A stretch of DNA of 64,000 nucleotides from Sorghum bicolor (Eukaryota; Streptophyta; Magnoliopsida; Poales; Poaceae). Location of the stretch: positions 2,511,001 through 2,575,000 of the forward strand of contig NC_012874.2 in NCBI RefSeq assembly GCF_000003195.3, written 5' to 3'. Positions 30,410 through 43,500 of this stretch are shown here, piece after piece. How positions within the stretch are numbered: the first letter of the stretch is position 1; the number at the start of each line of letters is the position of its first letter. The notes under the pieces were generated by a model. That model had not been told where the DNA came from. It ran no database searches and saw only the letters and a list, made by a program, of their open reading frames with translations. Both the position numbers and the translations under genes were made by a program.

Positions 30410-33400
30410 ATGGAGAGGCTGGAGAGCTACCTGAAGGAGCACTTCGAAGTGCCGGCGAAGAACCCCTCCGAAGAGGCGCAGCGGCGATGGCGCTCCGCCG
30501 TGGGCCTCGTCAAGAACCGCCGCCGCCGCTTCCGCATGGTGCCCGACCTCGACCGCCGCAGCCAGGACGAGGCCCAGCGACAATCCGTCCAGGTACTCTC
30601 CTACTACCCTCCCCTCCCCACAGCAGCCACTAGTCAACCAGCCTTCATCACTCTGCTCCGCTCTGCTCTGGCTCTGCTTGCTAGCTTCCCCTTCCGTCGC
30701 CATGACCGTGCTCTGTCCCATCTCGCACCTCTGAATCTCTGATCCCTCACCCGGCACCGGCACGTGACGCTTTCTCCATATGCAGTATTTTTTTCTTCTT
30801 CTACTGCTAGAGCAACCAACTTGTAGTTTTTTTACCACCTTTTCCGAGTCAATCTGACCACCTAACCCATTCTGTAATCTGTATGCGTATGCCTAACCGC
30901 ATCTGATTCATCTCAATCTCTCGTGCTAAAAAAAAACAAGTGCACTATTACGGCATGTAGACTGTAGAGTTAAGCAGTAAAGTCGAATGATTGATTACCA
31001 AGCTGGTCTCTGTCATGCCATCGGAATTCGTGAGACGAGAGGAAATTGATAACTCCTCTCATTGAAATGTCTGCGCGGGAATGAATATTCGTACGTAGTA
31101 TTCATCTAGCTGATCTACATGCAAGTTGCCAGCCAAGGAAAAGTATAAAAGCCACAGCTTTTATGCTGCTGTTTCATTTCACGGTCCATTAGTCCAATTA
31201 TCTGCCCAAGACCGAGTATGACGGCGACCCTCCATGGAGGAAGCTTCCAGGAAGCATCCTCTTTTCAACGGCAGGGGGCGTCAAAGCAGGGCAAGTGAAC
31301 AGGCATCATCTTGGGGCCCAAATGCAGCCGGATTGGTCCCGTCGTTGGGGCCCTCTCCATCACTCATAGCCTTGTGCTCTTGTCTTTGTGAATATCTATA
31401 ACAGATGTCATAGTTTGATGACTTATCCAGAGGTGCATAGTTTGACCTTTCCTGTTTGTCTGACTCGGAGAATCCAACGTTTTGTCTTATTTAATCAGTG
31501 GACTAGGATTGTTCTATGTGCTCTAGTTTTAGCGCATCCCCAGTGGGTGCACGTCCATTTCCATCAAGGGGGAAAAGGGAATGCTATACACTGTTACTAA
31601 TAAACTACTAAGCATCTCATATTCATGCAGTACCTTGTAGTATTGTATCTCATATTACAAGTAAGGAAAGAAATAATATGTTATATCCATGTAGTTACAG
31701 CTTTTCATTCTTTGTTTTCGCAGGAAAAAATTCGGCTTGCCCTGGTTGTGCAGAAGGCTGCCATCACCTTCATTGATGGTATTACATAACTGCTTGTCTT
31801 ACAGGTTATTTTGCTGCTTTACTAACTCCCATCTAACTTGTCAACCATCTGGCGGTGTTTAAGGTGCCAAGCATAAAGAATATCGGATAACAGAGGATAT
31901 CATAAAAGCTGGATTTTCCATTAATCCAGACGAACTGGCATCGATCACAAGCAAACATGACGTGAAAGCTTTGAAGATGCACGGTGGGGCAGACGGTATA
32001 TCCAAAAAAATCCGATCGTCATTCGACCATGGCATATCTGCTAATGACCTAGACACAAGGCAAAACATCTACGGCGTCAATCGCTATGCGGAGAAGCCTT
32101 CAAGAAGTTTCTGGATGTTTGTCTGGGATGCGTTGCAGGACATGACTCTTATCATTCTTATGGTTTGTGCTTTGGTATCTGCTGTTGTCGGTCTGGCGTC
32201 TGAAGGTTGGCCCAAGGGTATGTATGATGGTTTGGGAATAATACTCAGCATTTTGCTGGTTGTGATGGTTACTGCTATCAGTGACTACAGGCAGTCGCTT
32301 CAGTTCAAGGAGCTAGATAATGAGAAGAAGAAGATATTTATCCATGTGACCAGAGATGGCTCTCGGCAGAAGATCTCTATATATGACTTGGCAGTTGGTG
32401 ATATCGTGCATCTATCAATTGGAGACCAAGTACCTGCCGATGGACTGTACATTCATGGATACTCCCTTTTGATTGATGAGTCCAGCTTGTCAGGTGAGAG
32501 CGATCCAGTTTATATTTCTCAAGATAAGCCGTTCATCTTGGCAGGAACTAAGGTTCAGGATGGATCAGCTAAGATGATGGTAACCGCTGTTGGTATGCGC
32601 ACGGAATGGGGAAGGTTGATGAGCACATTGAGTGAAGGAGGAGAGGACGAGACGCCACTGCAGGTTAAGCTAAACGGAGTTGCAACCATCATTGGCAAGA
32701 TTGGCCTGATGTTTGCCACATTAACATTTGTGGTCCTGATGGTTAGATTCCTTATTGAAAAAGGTTTAACAGTTGGTTTGTCCAAATGGTATTCTACCGA
32801 TGCACTGACTATAGTAAACTACTTTGCAACGGCAGTCACTATTATTGTCGTTGCTGTTCCTGAAGGGCTGCCTCTAGCTGTTACTTTGAGTCTTGCATTT
32901 GCAATGAAACAGCTAATGAATGATAAAGCACTTGTAAGGCATCTTTCAGCATGCGAAACAATGGGATCTGCTGGTACCATCTGCACAGATAAAACGGGTA
33001 CTCTGACTACAAACCATATGGTGGTTGAGAAGATATGGATATCTGAGGTCTCAAAGTCGGTTACCAGTAACAATAGTTTGGAAGATCTGACCTCTGCCAT
33101 TTCTCCAGCTACATTGAGCCTACTTTTGCAGGGCATTTTTGAGAACACCAGTGCAGAGTTAGTCACTGAGAAGGATGGTAAGCAAACTGTTTTAGGAACT
33201 CCAACAGAAAGGGCAATATTTGAATTTGGCTTGAAATTGGAAGGTCTTGATGCTGAGGATAGGACCTGTACCAAGGTTAAGGTTGAGCCTTTCAATTCGG
33301 TTAAGAAGAAGATGGCAGTGTTGGTCTCATTACAGAATGGCATGTACCGTTGGTTCACCAAGGGTGCATCAGAGATTATTGTGCAGATGTGTGACATGAT

Positions 33401-35452
33401 GATAGATGGCGATGGAAACAGTGTTCCCTTATCAGAAGCTCAGAGAAAGAACATCTTGGATACAATCAACTCCTTTGCTTCGGATGCTTTAAGGACACTG
33501 TGCTTGGCGTATAAGGAAGTGGATGATTTCGAAGATGATGCAGATAGCCCAACAAGTGGTTTTACTCTAGTATCCATTTTTGGCATCAAGGATCCTTTGC
33601 GCCCAGGAGTCAAGGATGCTGTGAAGGCCTGTATGTCTGCTGGCATCATTGTGAGAATGGTGACTGGTGATAATATCAATACAGCTAAAGCTATAGCCAA
33701 AGAGTGTGGAATACTAACTGATGGTGACGTAGCAATAGAAGGACCAGAATTCCGCAGCAAGAGCCCAGAAGAGATGAGGGACATAATACCTAAGATTCGG
33801 GTTCATTTCACTTCCCTCAACCTACAATTACTCTAATATCCATTAAGATTTCATTTTTCTCAATTCTAATTGTCTTTCAACATTGGCAGGTCATGGCTCG
33901 TTCTTTACCATTGGACAAGCATACCCTTGTGACAAACTTGCGAGGTATGTTTCGTGAGGTGGTTGCTGTGACAGGTGACGGCACAAATGATGCTCCAGCA
34001 TTACATGAAGCAGATATTGGCCTTGCTATGGGCATAGCAGGAACAGAGGTACTGGTTATATTGCATTGATTCATGGATGACAATAATACATAGATTATGA
34101 TTCTAGATTGGGAATTTGGTCAAAATAACCTATCTAGTTATCTTTATATCTTAATCTTAGGTTCCATGATTCAAATAGTTTGCCTTCACGGTCTCACAAA
34201 AAAATAATATAAAAAATACTCATCTCTGCTACTCTTACTGTTAAAATCTCAAGGGCTTCTCCTTCAGCAATTCACCATGTCCCTTGAAAGATAATGGTAT
34301 AAACTTACATGTTTTCAGGTTGCCAAGGAGAGTGCAGATGTGATAGTTCTTGATGACAATTTTACAACTATAATAAATGTTGCAAGGTGGGGTCGTGCGG
34401 TTTACATAAACATCCAAAAGTTTGTGCAGTTTCAGTTGACTGTCAATATTGTTGCTTTGGTCATCAACTTTGTTTCAGCATGTATTACAGGTGTGGGCAT
34501 CATCTATAGTATTCTTTCTCCAATGCCAGTATGCCACGATCATTCAATTAGTGAATTCCTTGATATCCCCTATCGAAATGATAATATTTTGACTCTCGTA
34601 TCACAGGGAGTGCTCCTCTCACAGCGGTGCAACTGTTGTGGGTCAATATGATTATGGATACATTGGGAGCTTTAGCTCTAGCAACAGAGCCTCCAAATGA
34701 TGACATGATGAAGAGGCCGCCTGTTGGGCGAGGGGAAAGTTTCATTACCAAAGTCATGTGGAGAAATATCATTGGGCAAAGTTTATATCAGTTGGTTGTA
34801 CTTGGAGTTCTCATGTTTGCAGGGGAACAGTTTCTGAGTATCAAGGGTGCAGATTCCAAATCTGTTATCAATACACTCATATTCAACTCCTTTGTGTTCT
34901 GCCAGGTGAGCGCATTATAACTGTTATCAATACACTTTCATTCCTAGCGCAGTAGTGCCTACGTCCACTTCAGACATGTTTTTTTTTTACCCTAGCTTAC
35001 ATTGATAACCTGTTTGTCTGCATCATAAACAAATAATAGTGTTATATGCAGTCTCGGGTTGGGAAAAGATGTCTACATTTGAATGGTAATCTCTGATCAG
35101 TGATAACATATGATCTGATGAGCCTGAACTTATGTTGTCTCAGGTGTTCAACGAAATAAACAGCAGGGAAATGGAGAAGATTAATGTTTTTCGTGGTATG
35201 GTCACCAACTGGATCTTTATTGCAATCATAGCTGTGACAGTCGTATTTCAAGTGGTGATCATAGAATTCCTCGGCACTTTTGCAAGTACTGTTCCACTTA
35301 ACTGGCAGCATTGGCTGCTAAGCATTGGCCTTGGATCGGTCAGCTTGATTATCGGTGCCATCTTGAAGTGCATACCAGTTACCAAATCAAATGAAGTTCC
35401 TGCAAGTCCAAATGGCTATGCGCCGCTTCCCAGCGGTCCTGATGACATATAG
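30410..35452 (+). CDS. ACA: Autoinhibited Ca2+-ATPase (P2B type)
   Basis: Seven coding exons: 30410-30592, 31724-31778, 31864-33800, 33890-34048, 34319-34490, 34607-34905, 35144-35452. They give 1,037 residues, the normal length of plant ACA pumps. The protein exports Ca2+ from the cytosol across a membrane using ATP. The N-terminus carries a basic amphipathic stretch ([18 protein letters not shown], residues 25-42), the expected calmodulin-binding autoinhibitory site. SGES (289-292) marks the actuator domain and PEGLP (412-416) the Ca2+-binding membrane helix. DKTGT (455-459) has the phosphorylated Asp, and TGDGTNDAP (about 753-761) is the hinge. The C-terminal membrane helices end in a short hydrophilic tail. 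All introns are GT-AG. The gene is convergent with the NAC gene. Which subfamily member and membrane it serves is not decided; plasma membrane, ER and vacuole all occur in the family. Confidence 0.95.
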
Positions 35453-35895
35453 CTGAAGAAGAGTGATGGAAAAGGAATTGCATTTGGTAGCAAGAAACCC
35501 TTGTCCCGCAATTACACGTTTTTCCCCCCTGTTTGCTGTTGCTGCTATGTAAAAAAGATGGTGATGAGCACAATGCAGAGCAATATTTTCATGGGTCATG
35601 GCCCTCATGGAAACGAAGTTTTCTTGACTGATCCAAGCACATTTATTTTGTATAGGAAGAAAAAGCACACTAACATGACTAGCAAAATTCGAATTTACAG
35701 AGCTGAATGCCTCTTTATATTATACTTTAAAGTGGAAGTACATAGTAACAGGAACATTGCAACGTTGTCTAATGAAAAAACAGAAACATTGCATCATCAG
35801 TAGGATCATGATCGAAGTGATACTAAGCTGCTAGTCGCCGATTTCTACAACACCCTAAACCACTGAATACCAAATCCCCTACAAGCTACAATTTA
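35453..35895. other. Convergent 3' region between ACA and NAC genes
   Basis: 443 bp between two stop codons facing each other, presumably the 3' UTRs of both genes. Nothing else was recognised. Confidence 0.5.
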
Positions 35896-37107
35896 TCAGC
35901 TTGCGTCAGTGTCGCCTTTCGGATCATCGTCGTTGTTGTTCTCTTGCACACCGTCGCTGGGCTCTGGTTTCGGATCGCTGTTCTCCTGCACACCATCACA
36001 CATGGTCTGTAGAAACGAGAAGGCGTTGCTATTACCATCCATGATCCATCCATCGTCCACGTCCAGCTGCAGCAAATGCTCCGCGGTGAACACATAGTCA
36101 GAGTCTTCCAGCTTCAATTCTTGCGCGGTAAACTCCACGTCTTCTACAACCACCTCCAATGGCTGTGGCTCGTCGTCGTCGGCCCTGATGTATACGCCGC
36201 CATGGACGCCGCCGGCGCATTGGTATTGGTAACCCCCGTCGCCTGCCTGTTGTTCCATCATGGGTTGGTGTTGCCAAGCGGCGGCCAACGCTTCCGCTGT
36301 CAGCTCGGTCACCGGCACAGCCGCAGCAGTCTGGGACGACGTGGTGGCATAGGAGCACCCGACGTCCGGAGGCGCCGGCGCCGGAGCAGCGGTGGTGGTG
36401 GCATAGGAGGAGGAGAACCCGCGGACGTCGGGCGCCGCCGTCCAGTAATCCGCGTCGAAGTGGTGTTCCTCCTGCTGGCGCGGCGGCACGCGCTCCCGCT
36501 GCCTCTTGTTGCACGGGGCCGGCACGTCGTTGGCCTCGAGCTGCTGCTGGAGCTCGTCGCCGTCCGCCGCCGCCGCCGCCACCGCCACCGTCGCCTTGGG
36601 TCTGAGGTGCAGCCTGCAGAGCACCCTGATGCCGTCCTCAGCGGTGGCGTCGTTCCAGACGGTGCCGAACTCCTCCATGAGCCACGTGGCCTTGCCGCCG
36701 CCGGCGGGCCGGAACTCGAAGGACTGGCGATACCCGACGCCGCGGACGGGGATCCGCTTGCCGGACCCATGCCACGTGCCGAGTGCCCCGACGGCGCGGT
36801 TCATCCGCTTGCTGCTGGCGTTGCCGTCCTTCCAGCGGGCGACGGAGAGGAAGTACCAGTTGCCGTCGTCGTGGGCGATGTGCTGGAACCGCGACGCCAG
36901 CGTGCGGGGGTCCTCGCCGTACACGTCCGCCGCCGCCATGATGCCGTAGAACTCGCCGGGCGACTGGTGCCCCGGCTCCGTCGCCACCCAGGGCTCGAGG
37001 TAGCACTGGATCAGCTCCCGCGGCGTCGGCTTGAAGCGGTACCCCGGTGGCACGTTCACGTTCGGCCACCGCGGCGGCGCGTGCTCCACCATTCCTTCGC
37101 CGGCCAT
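35896..37107 (-). CDS. Divergent NAC-domain transcription factor
   Basis: A single-exon frame of 403 residues. The N-terminal 160 residues form a recognisable but divergent NAC DNA-binding domain. Visible parts are VPPGYRFKPTPRELIQCYL (subdomain A), GNWYFLSVARWKD, then KRMNRAVGALGTWHGSGKRI (subdomain C) and TWLMEEFGTVWND ... VLCRLHLRPKA (D/E). The usual WKATG core is altered to WHGSG. The C-terminal half is low-complexity and rich in Ala, Gln, Pro and Asp/Glu, as in NAC activation regions, ending in an acidic tail. NAC proteins are nuclear plant-specific regulators. Most have two introns in this domain; this one has none, like many lineage-specific grass NAC copies. The start at 37107 gives the proper distance to subdomain A. 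A TATATCT at about 37187-37193 on the minus strand may be its TATA box. Confidence 0.88.
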   Translation of the reverse strand: MAGEGMVEHAPPRWPNVNVPPGYRFKPTPRELIQCYLEPWVATEPGHQSPGEFYGIMAAADVYGEDPRTLASRFQHIAHDDGNWYFLSVARWKDGNASSKRMNRAVGALGTWHGSGKRIPVRGVGYRQSFEFRPAGGGKATWLMEEFGTVWNDATAEDGIRVLCRLHLRPKATVAVAAAAADGDELQQQLEANDVPAPCNKRQRERVPPRQQEEHHFDADYWTAAPDVRGFSSSYATTTAAPAPAPPDVGCSYATTSSQTAAAVPVTELTAEALAAAWQHQPMMEQQAGDGGYQYQCAGGVHGGVYIRADDDEPQPLEVVVEDVEFTAQELKLEDSDYVFTAEHLLQLDVDDGWIMDGNSNAFSFLQTMCDGVQENSDPKPEPSDGVQENNNDDDPKGDTDAS

Positions 37108-37586
37108 CGTCGTCGTCGTTGTTCTTGGACTCAGCGTGCGCGTGGGCTTGGCCGCGTGGGTGCTGCCGTGCTGATCTGCCTGGTAGAGATATAGTGTTTT
37201 CCCCGTACTAGTCCGATTCGAAACCGTGCTCCAAGTAGAGATCGACTCGGTTGCAAAAAAGGCACGGCCGCGCGCGCGCGGGAGAAGCTCTGAATCCGAA
37301 TCCGAATCCGAATCCGAATCAGGAAAAAGGAAAAAAAGGCCGGGTCATCATGGGCCGAGGCCCATTTGTGTCTCCTTTTGCGGAATCGTCATCATGGGCC
37401 GGCTACAGGGCAGAATTAGTACAGCCGAAGCAAAAAGAAATAATAAACCGGAAGCAAACCAAATTCTTCACCCTGTTCGTGTATCTGTTGTCAGCTCGGG
37501 TTTTTGCTTCCGTCGGCGTCTGCGATTCGTGCGGCGGCGGGGGCGGCGGCGGTGAGGGAAGCGGGCGAGACGAGGGATCAGCCGCG
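37108..37586. promoter_or_regulatory. Bidirectional promoter region NAC/LTN1
   Basis: 479 bp separate the NAC and LTN1 start codons, which point away from each other. It contains a (CG)n run near 37270 and a GAATCC hexanucleotide microsatellite at 37292-37320 (about five units). Site II-type motifs ATGGGCC/GGCCCAT lie at about 37350-37370 and 37394, common in promoters of plant housekeeping and translation genes. No TATA box is evident on the LTN1 side. Confidence 0.6.
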
Positions 37587-40500
37587 ATGGGGAAGCAGAA
37601 GGGGCGCGCGTCCAGCAGCGGCATGGCGGCGTCGCTGGTGCCGCACGCCCAGGGCGCCGTCCCCACCGTCGGTTTCGGCGGCTACCATGGCGCCGTCCGT
37701 GTTGAGCCCGCTGCGCCCTCCGACCCAGACGCCCCGATTCGCCTTACCCCAGTAAGGCCCCTCTCTCTCTGTCTCTCTGTCTCTCTCCTTAGTGAGTCAC
37801 TACTAGTGGAATAGTTTGTCATATTAGCTTTGTGGGAGGGATACTTGGGCCCCAAATTCGGTGCTTCCTATCTGCGCAGCCAGCATCTAGTGTTTATTTG
37901 TCCTCTGTGATAGCAGTTAGACGAATTATCTTTCAGTTTTAGCATCGGTAGGGAGTTGGACCTAAATCTGTAGGTGTAATAACAGTATCTTTCATTCTAT
38001 TTGGTACCATAAACAACATGCACACGCTATACCTATCCGTTTGAGTCCAGCAGCATCTAGCTTCACATGGCACCACTAACAGCCTTTGTGTTCACTAGCT
38101 CTGGTTTTAGTTTGCCTCAGTTGTGGCTTCAGGCTTATTGACATTCTCATACCTTATTTCTATATGATTATATGAAGGATGTGGATGGTGAAGTGCTTCA
38201 GAACCTAAAGAGGTTAGGAAGGAAAGATCCAACAACAAAGGTCAGATTGCTAGTCATATTCCTTCCGCAGGCCTTTATTTTTTCCCCTCAATATATTGTA
38301 TGTCATTCGCAAAAAAAAAAAAAAAAAGGAAAAAAAGAGTATTGTATGTCACATTCCTTTCATATGCCTTTCCCCCCCTCAATATATTGTATAGTACCAC
38401 TTGTGCTCTTGTGCTGAGAATGTTTAGTTAAGATCCTTTCACCATACCATTGTTTTCTGTCAATTGCTCAGTTTTTATATAACAAGAATTTAGCCCTTCT
38501 TACACAAATTCATGCAATAAAAGAGAGTAGCTGTGCTGTTAAATCTGAGGTTCCATCATTATCTTTCAGAGGAGATGCTACAATTTCCAAAAAACTTCTG
38601 TTTTCTCCTACCATTTTCTTCCTAGAATGTTACACCCTTTCTTTTTTTTTTAGAAAAAGGGAATATGTAATGAAAAAGCATCTATAACGTTGCTGCTGTA
38701 CTGTACTATGTGTTTTTATTAAAGAATCCGCTCTACTATGCATTACCTCTCTCTTTTCTATTCTTCAATGCAGCTCAAGGCCTTATCTGCTCTCTCTACA
38801 CTCTTTGGACAAAAACCTGGTGAGGAAGTTGTGCAGATTGTTCCACAATGGGTATTTCTTTTCTCGATTCCTCTGTTGCATTTTCATCCTGATCTTATAT
38901 TGTCATGGCCCTTATCAGAGTAAAACTGGCAACTTTCTTATGCCATACTTTGTACAATTTTCATGTCTATATGAGAATATGTCTAGTATCAAAGTAAATA
39001 TTCTGGCATACACATTTATATGGTATATATGGAAGGTTTTGTATCATAACCTAATACTCATGTGGAGCTCTACTTTCCTACAATCAAATGGCATAAGGAC
39101 TTGTAGTCTCTTTGTTGGTGTGAGTATATTGTTTCCTTGTAATCGATTAATGCCTTAAGTTTGTCGCTGACTTGTTAAATGAGATCCTATCATTGCAAGA
39201 CTAGCGTTTAGACTTTCTGGTGTATCTCATGTTAGTTCTATATTTGCTTATGTTCCTAGTAAGGTTGAATACTTGTTAATGTGAAGAAAGGGAAAGGATA
39301 ACATGGTTTGATGCTATATTATCTTCTTTCTGTTTAGGCATTTGAGTATAAGAGGCTGCTACTTGACTATAACAGAGAAGTTCGCCGTGCTACTCATGAG
39401 GCCATGTCTAGCCTCATCACAGCAATCAAGTATGCCCATCTCTTTCCATTAAACTGAGGTCCAACTGGTCTATGCTGTTTATTTCTGGTTCCTTGTTGGT
39501 TTTGGTCCAGTTAGAAAAGATCTAAGACCCCAACAAGACTCAGTAGATTTCCATTTATTGTATTTTTTGGCAACCTTTAAATGGATGCCTCTAAATCCAT
39601 TGTTTCAGGAAAGGTATAGCACCACATCTGAAGTCCTTGATGGGTCCTTGGTGGTTTTCTCAGTTTGATCCTGCTCCTGAGGTTGCTCAGGCTGCTCGAC
39701 GTTCATTCGAGGTGAGTTCTATTAATATTCCTTCTCTGATTAATGTTAATAGGTGCAAGTCACTTAAGCTGGACATCTATCTAGATTTGCTGCAGCCACT
39801 CTTACCTGGAATACTAGATTAAAAGTACTAAACTCACTGAGGGCTTGTTTGGATATATAGGGAGAATCCATCTCCATCCAAGTAAGCTCTTGTTTTGGAA
39901 AGGGGTTCTCAAAATAAAAAAAAAAATCAAAACAAAAAACTAGACAATTAACTGCAATGAATGGACCATTGATATAGAAGCATTAAATGTTCAGATACAT
40001 CACATGTTTTTGAGGTAAATATCTTTGCATTTAGGGCCCTTTTGGAACGCAGTTGTATAGGAATTTCACAGGAATCAGTTCATTCTCACAGGAAAAATGC
40101 AGGAAATGGGGAAAAAAAATCCTGCATTCCAAAGGTCAGGTCATTGTATTCAGTTATTAAGCAAGAATGATGGATTGATGTTTACCTGTCTAAAACTCTC
40201 TTATCGTGAACCTCACTGCACTCTGCCAAACAGAATTGGTGGAACAGTATTGCACAGAACTGAGCTACACGTCGCCCTAGCTTATGCAAATGAACATAAC
40301 CAACCTTCATCAAAAAAGAAAAAAAAAAGTAATGAGTTCACTTAAAAAGAAAGTCCTAATAGATGTTTCTGTAAACTCATTCATTTTGAAGGGTCAGGTT
40401 GTATCTCATCTCAATTATATAAGAACAGGGCTCATGGGTTTATCCTCATCGGCTAGCTTACATTTGTTCCATTGAACCTTGTCCAAACTGGCTGTGATTC

Positions 40501-43500
40501 TTTGTAGTTCTTTTTTCTTGTTTGAAATTGTTGAAAAGGAATATTTCTAACCAGAGTCTTCCTCCATTCTTTGTTATATATTGGTTTGTTTACACATTTC
40601 ACTCATTTTTGTAGGCAGCATTCCCACAGTCAGAGAGAAGACTGGATGCATTAATGTTATGTGTGAAGGAAACATTTCTTTACCTAAATGAGAACTTGAA
40701 GCTAACGCCACAAGCTTTGTCTGACAAGGCTACACCAATGGATGAACTGGAAGATATGCATCAGAGGGTATGCTTTCTGGTCTTCCATTGTACTAAATGT
40801 GGTGTAATGATCAGCCGGCTTCCCTTTGCAAAATGTTCTCTTTCCATGTGCAATCTGTTTCAAGATATTTTCAGCTAATACAAAAGGATTTAACAATCTT
40901 GTAAAAAGTGCGATTGATTTATACCCTTTCTTTTCTTAGTGATTACTCAACTGATGCTATATTTCAGCAATAATAATCACTGCCTCAGTGCCCCCATTGT
41001 CCCTTTAGAAAGAAGGGTGGAAGTCTGTATCTTCAAATACTTGTTCTATTTTCTGAGGATTGTTCATGTTATTTCGTTGCTCTAGGGGTTGTAGACGTGG
41101 TCATTGATTCCTTGCATCCCACACTTCCTGTTTGCAAGTTCATACCATGTTTCTAATACTTCCTGCCCATTTTCCTCTTCTCTGCAGGTAATGTCATCAT
41201 CACTGTTAGCTATGGCAACTCTTATAGAAATTTTACTAGGAGTGAAATTGCAAAATTGTGATGGTGACAGTACCAATACTGAAAACAAGAATCTGTCAAA
41301 AGTTAGGTTAACTATACTTTCTTCTGCTGAAGCTGCATTTTGTATGCATAAATGTTTTCTTGACGTCCTCAAGTCAAAAAGTTCTGTTATACGGTCAGCT
41401 ACATACTCACTGCTTACAAGTTATATCAAACATGTTCCTCATGTTTTTGATGAAGAAACCATGAAGAAACTTTCTCCAACTCTACTTGGTGCATTCCATG
41501 AGAAGGATGCATCATGTCACTCTTCTATGTGGGATACAATTCTTGTTTTCTCTAGAAAGTTTCCAGAGGCTTGGTCATATTGCAATATTCACAAAGTTGT
41601 CCTCAGTCGGTTTTGGCATTTCCTACAAAACGGATGTTATGGTTCCAAACAAGTTTCATATCCTCTTCTAGTTCAGTTTTTGGACTCTGTGCCACCTAAA
41701 GCAGTCATGGGACAACAATTTGTTTTTGATTTTTTGCATAATCTTTGGGCTGGAAGGAACCAGAGGCAGTTATCAGCTGCTGATAGTTTGGCTTTCTGTG
41801 GTGCCTTTAAACAGAGTTTTTTGTATCTTCTAAAGAATGCATCAAGGTATCCTTTATGAATTAGTTTGAATTGCAATTATCTTTCAAGCTCTCGAGTTTC
41901 TGTGTCATTACCTGATTTTCTTTTTACAGATATACTGGAGATTCTTCAGATGATATGCCTATCAAGCTTATAACTGATGTACTTGCTAAAATAGTTTGGC
42001 GTGACTACCTTTTATTGTCTGGAGACACAACTAGTGGCGGTGTTCTGTTATCTCATAAAACTTCAGGGTTAGCTGCGAACATGCACTACCCAACATACTA
42101 TCTTCAGGATTTGAAGAAATGCATCATTGAAATACTAGATGTGATTGCAGATACAGAAAATCATTTACTTAATATTTCTTGTCAGTCGCTTTTAAGGGAC
42201 TGTTTGGACATAATTCAACAAGGGGAGAAGCTTTCCAAGTTTCAGAATCACGCAGAACAACTTGTGTCGTTCTTTCTATCTTTGGATCAAATTGTTGTAT
42301 GCAAAGGTGAAATATGGCCACTGGAAAGATTAGCAAAACCACTGGTTGAGCAATCTTTGCCAGCTATCAAGTTCATGGTAAGATCAGACACTCAATTTTA
42401 GGATGAATATTACGTAATCTTAATTCTACTTGTATATTCTCTCCAATAAGAGAATGGAAGTTGTTTTAGGATTATTGTTAGTAAAAATTTATTAACTTAG
42501 ACCATCAACAAATAAATTACATATATCGACAGTGCAAGAGTAGTGCAACTAGAGTTCATCATAAAAAATACTTTCATAATATAAACACTCCTTTGAACAG
42601 CAGATTATCATAAACGCAAGATTCATGTAACTAGATTCATCATGAAACTTGCATTCATAATATGTTCCCGCTTGGCCTCTTATTTGTATAGTGTATTTTC
42701 ATAAATGACCTTTTTTTTAATCAGACGTAATAGTGTAGTTATATGTTGTCATGGGACTTAAACATGAAATTCATGGCTACACTCCACTACAAATATAAAA
42801 TACTAAGATTGATCCAGTGATTTATATGATATAGTTTAAATTTGTACTGAATAGACAACGATTGAGATCCCATTTCCCCTTATCCAAATAGGCTCTAAAA
42901 GTTTCACACTGATAAATATCATGAGCATGTAGAATGGATAGAGGAGTCAGGTGTTCAGCAAGTGTTACATTCTCTTTTACAAATGGTATCAGTGATATGT
43001 AAATGATTTTTGTTACCTAATACATCCAGAAACACGAGTGCCACCTAAAGCCAGAAATTTTAGCCTACAACTTGCTTGGGACTAAATATATTCTGTTGTT
43101 GTAATAAACCCAAAACATCAGTGCCTCCTTTGGACCACCAACTTGTGAATTATATAAATCTTGTTGAATTAGAAATCCATTGGGATAAGACCCATTCTTC
43201 TTATATGCTGGTAGAGCAAGCATTTGCTTAGAGATTTTTTTAGCACCAAGTTTAGCCCACTTTCCTTCAATCTGTATCATTCAACAACACAGACGGTGTG
43301 GATATTGAGACAAAGCTATCTTGGTTTTGAATTCATGCTGCAAGATGTAGACATGCAACTTACTTATCAGTTGAAATTGATTCTGTAAAACATTGTGCTA
43401 TTGGTGCAGGACACTCCATGCCTTGTTAAGCTTCTTTCAATTTTGGTTGAAATATTTGGGCCCACCCCCTTATTTTTGAAGAATCATAAGTCAAATGATG

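Noticed and set aside
36076..37194. 372-codon frame antisense to the NAC gene
   Set aside because: High-GC shadow. The minus strand has a coherent NAC domain while this frame has only low-complexity residues.
37292..37320. Possible coding repeat in the LTN1 leader
   Set aside because: It is a GAATCC microsatellite upstream of the conserved LTN1 start and belongs to the promoter/5' UTR.
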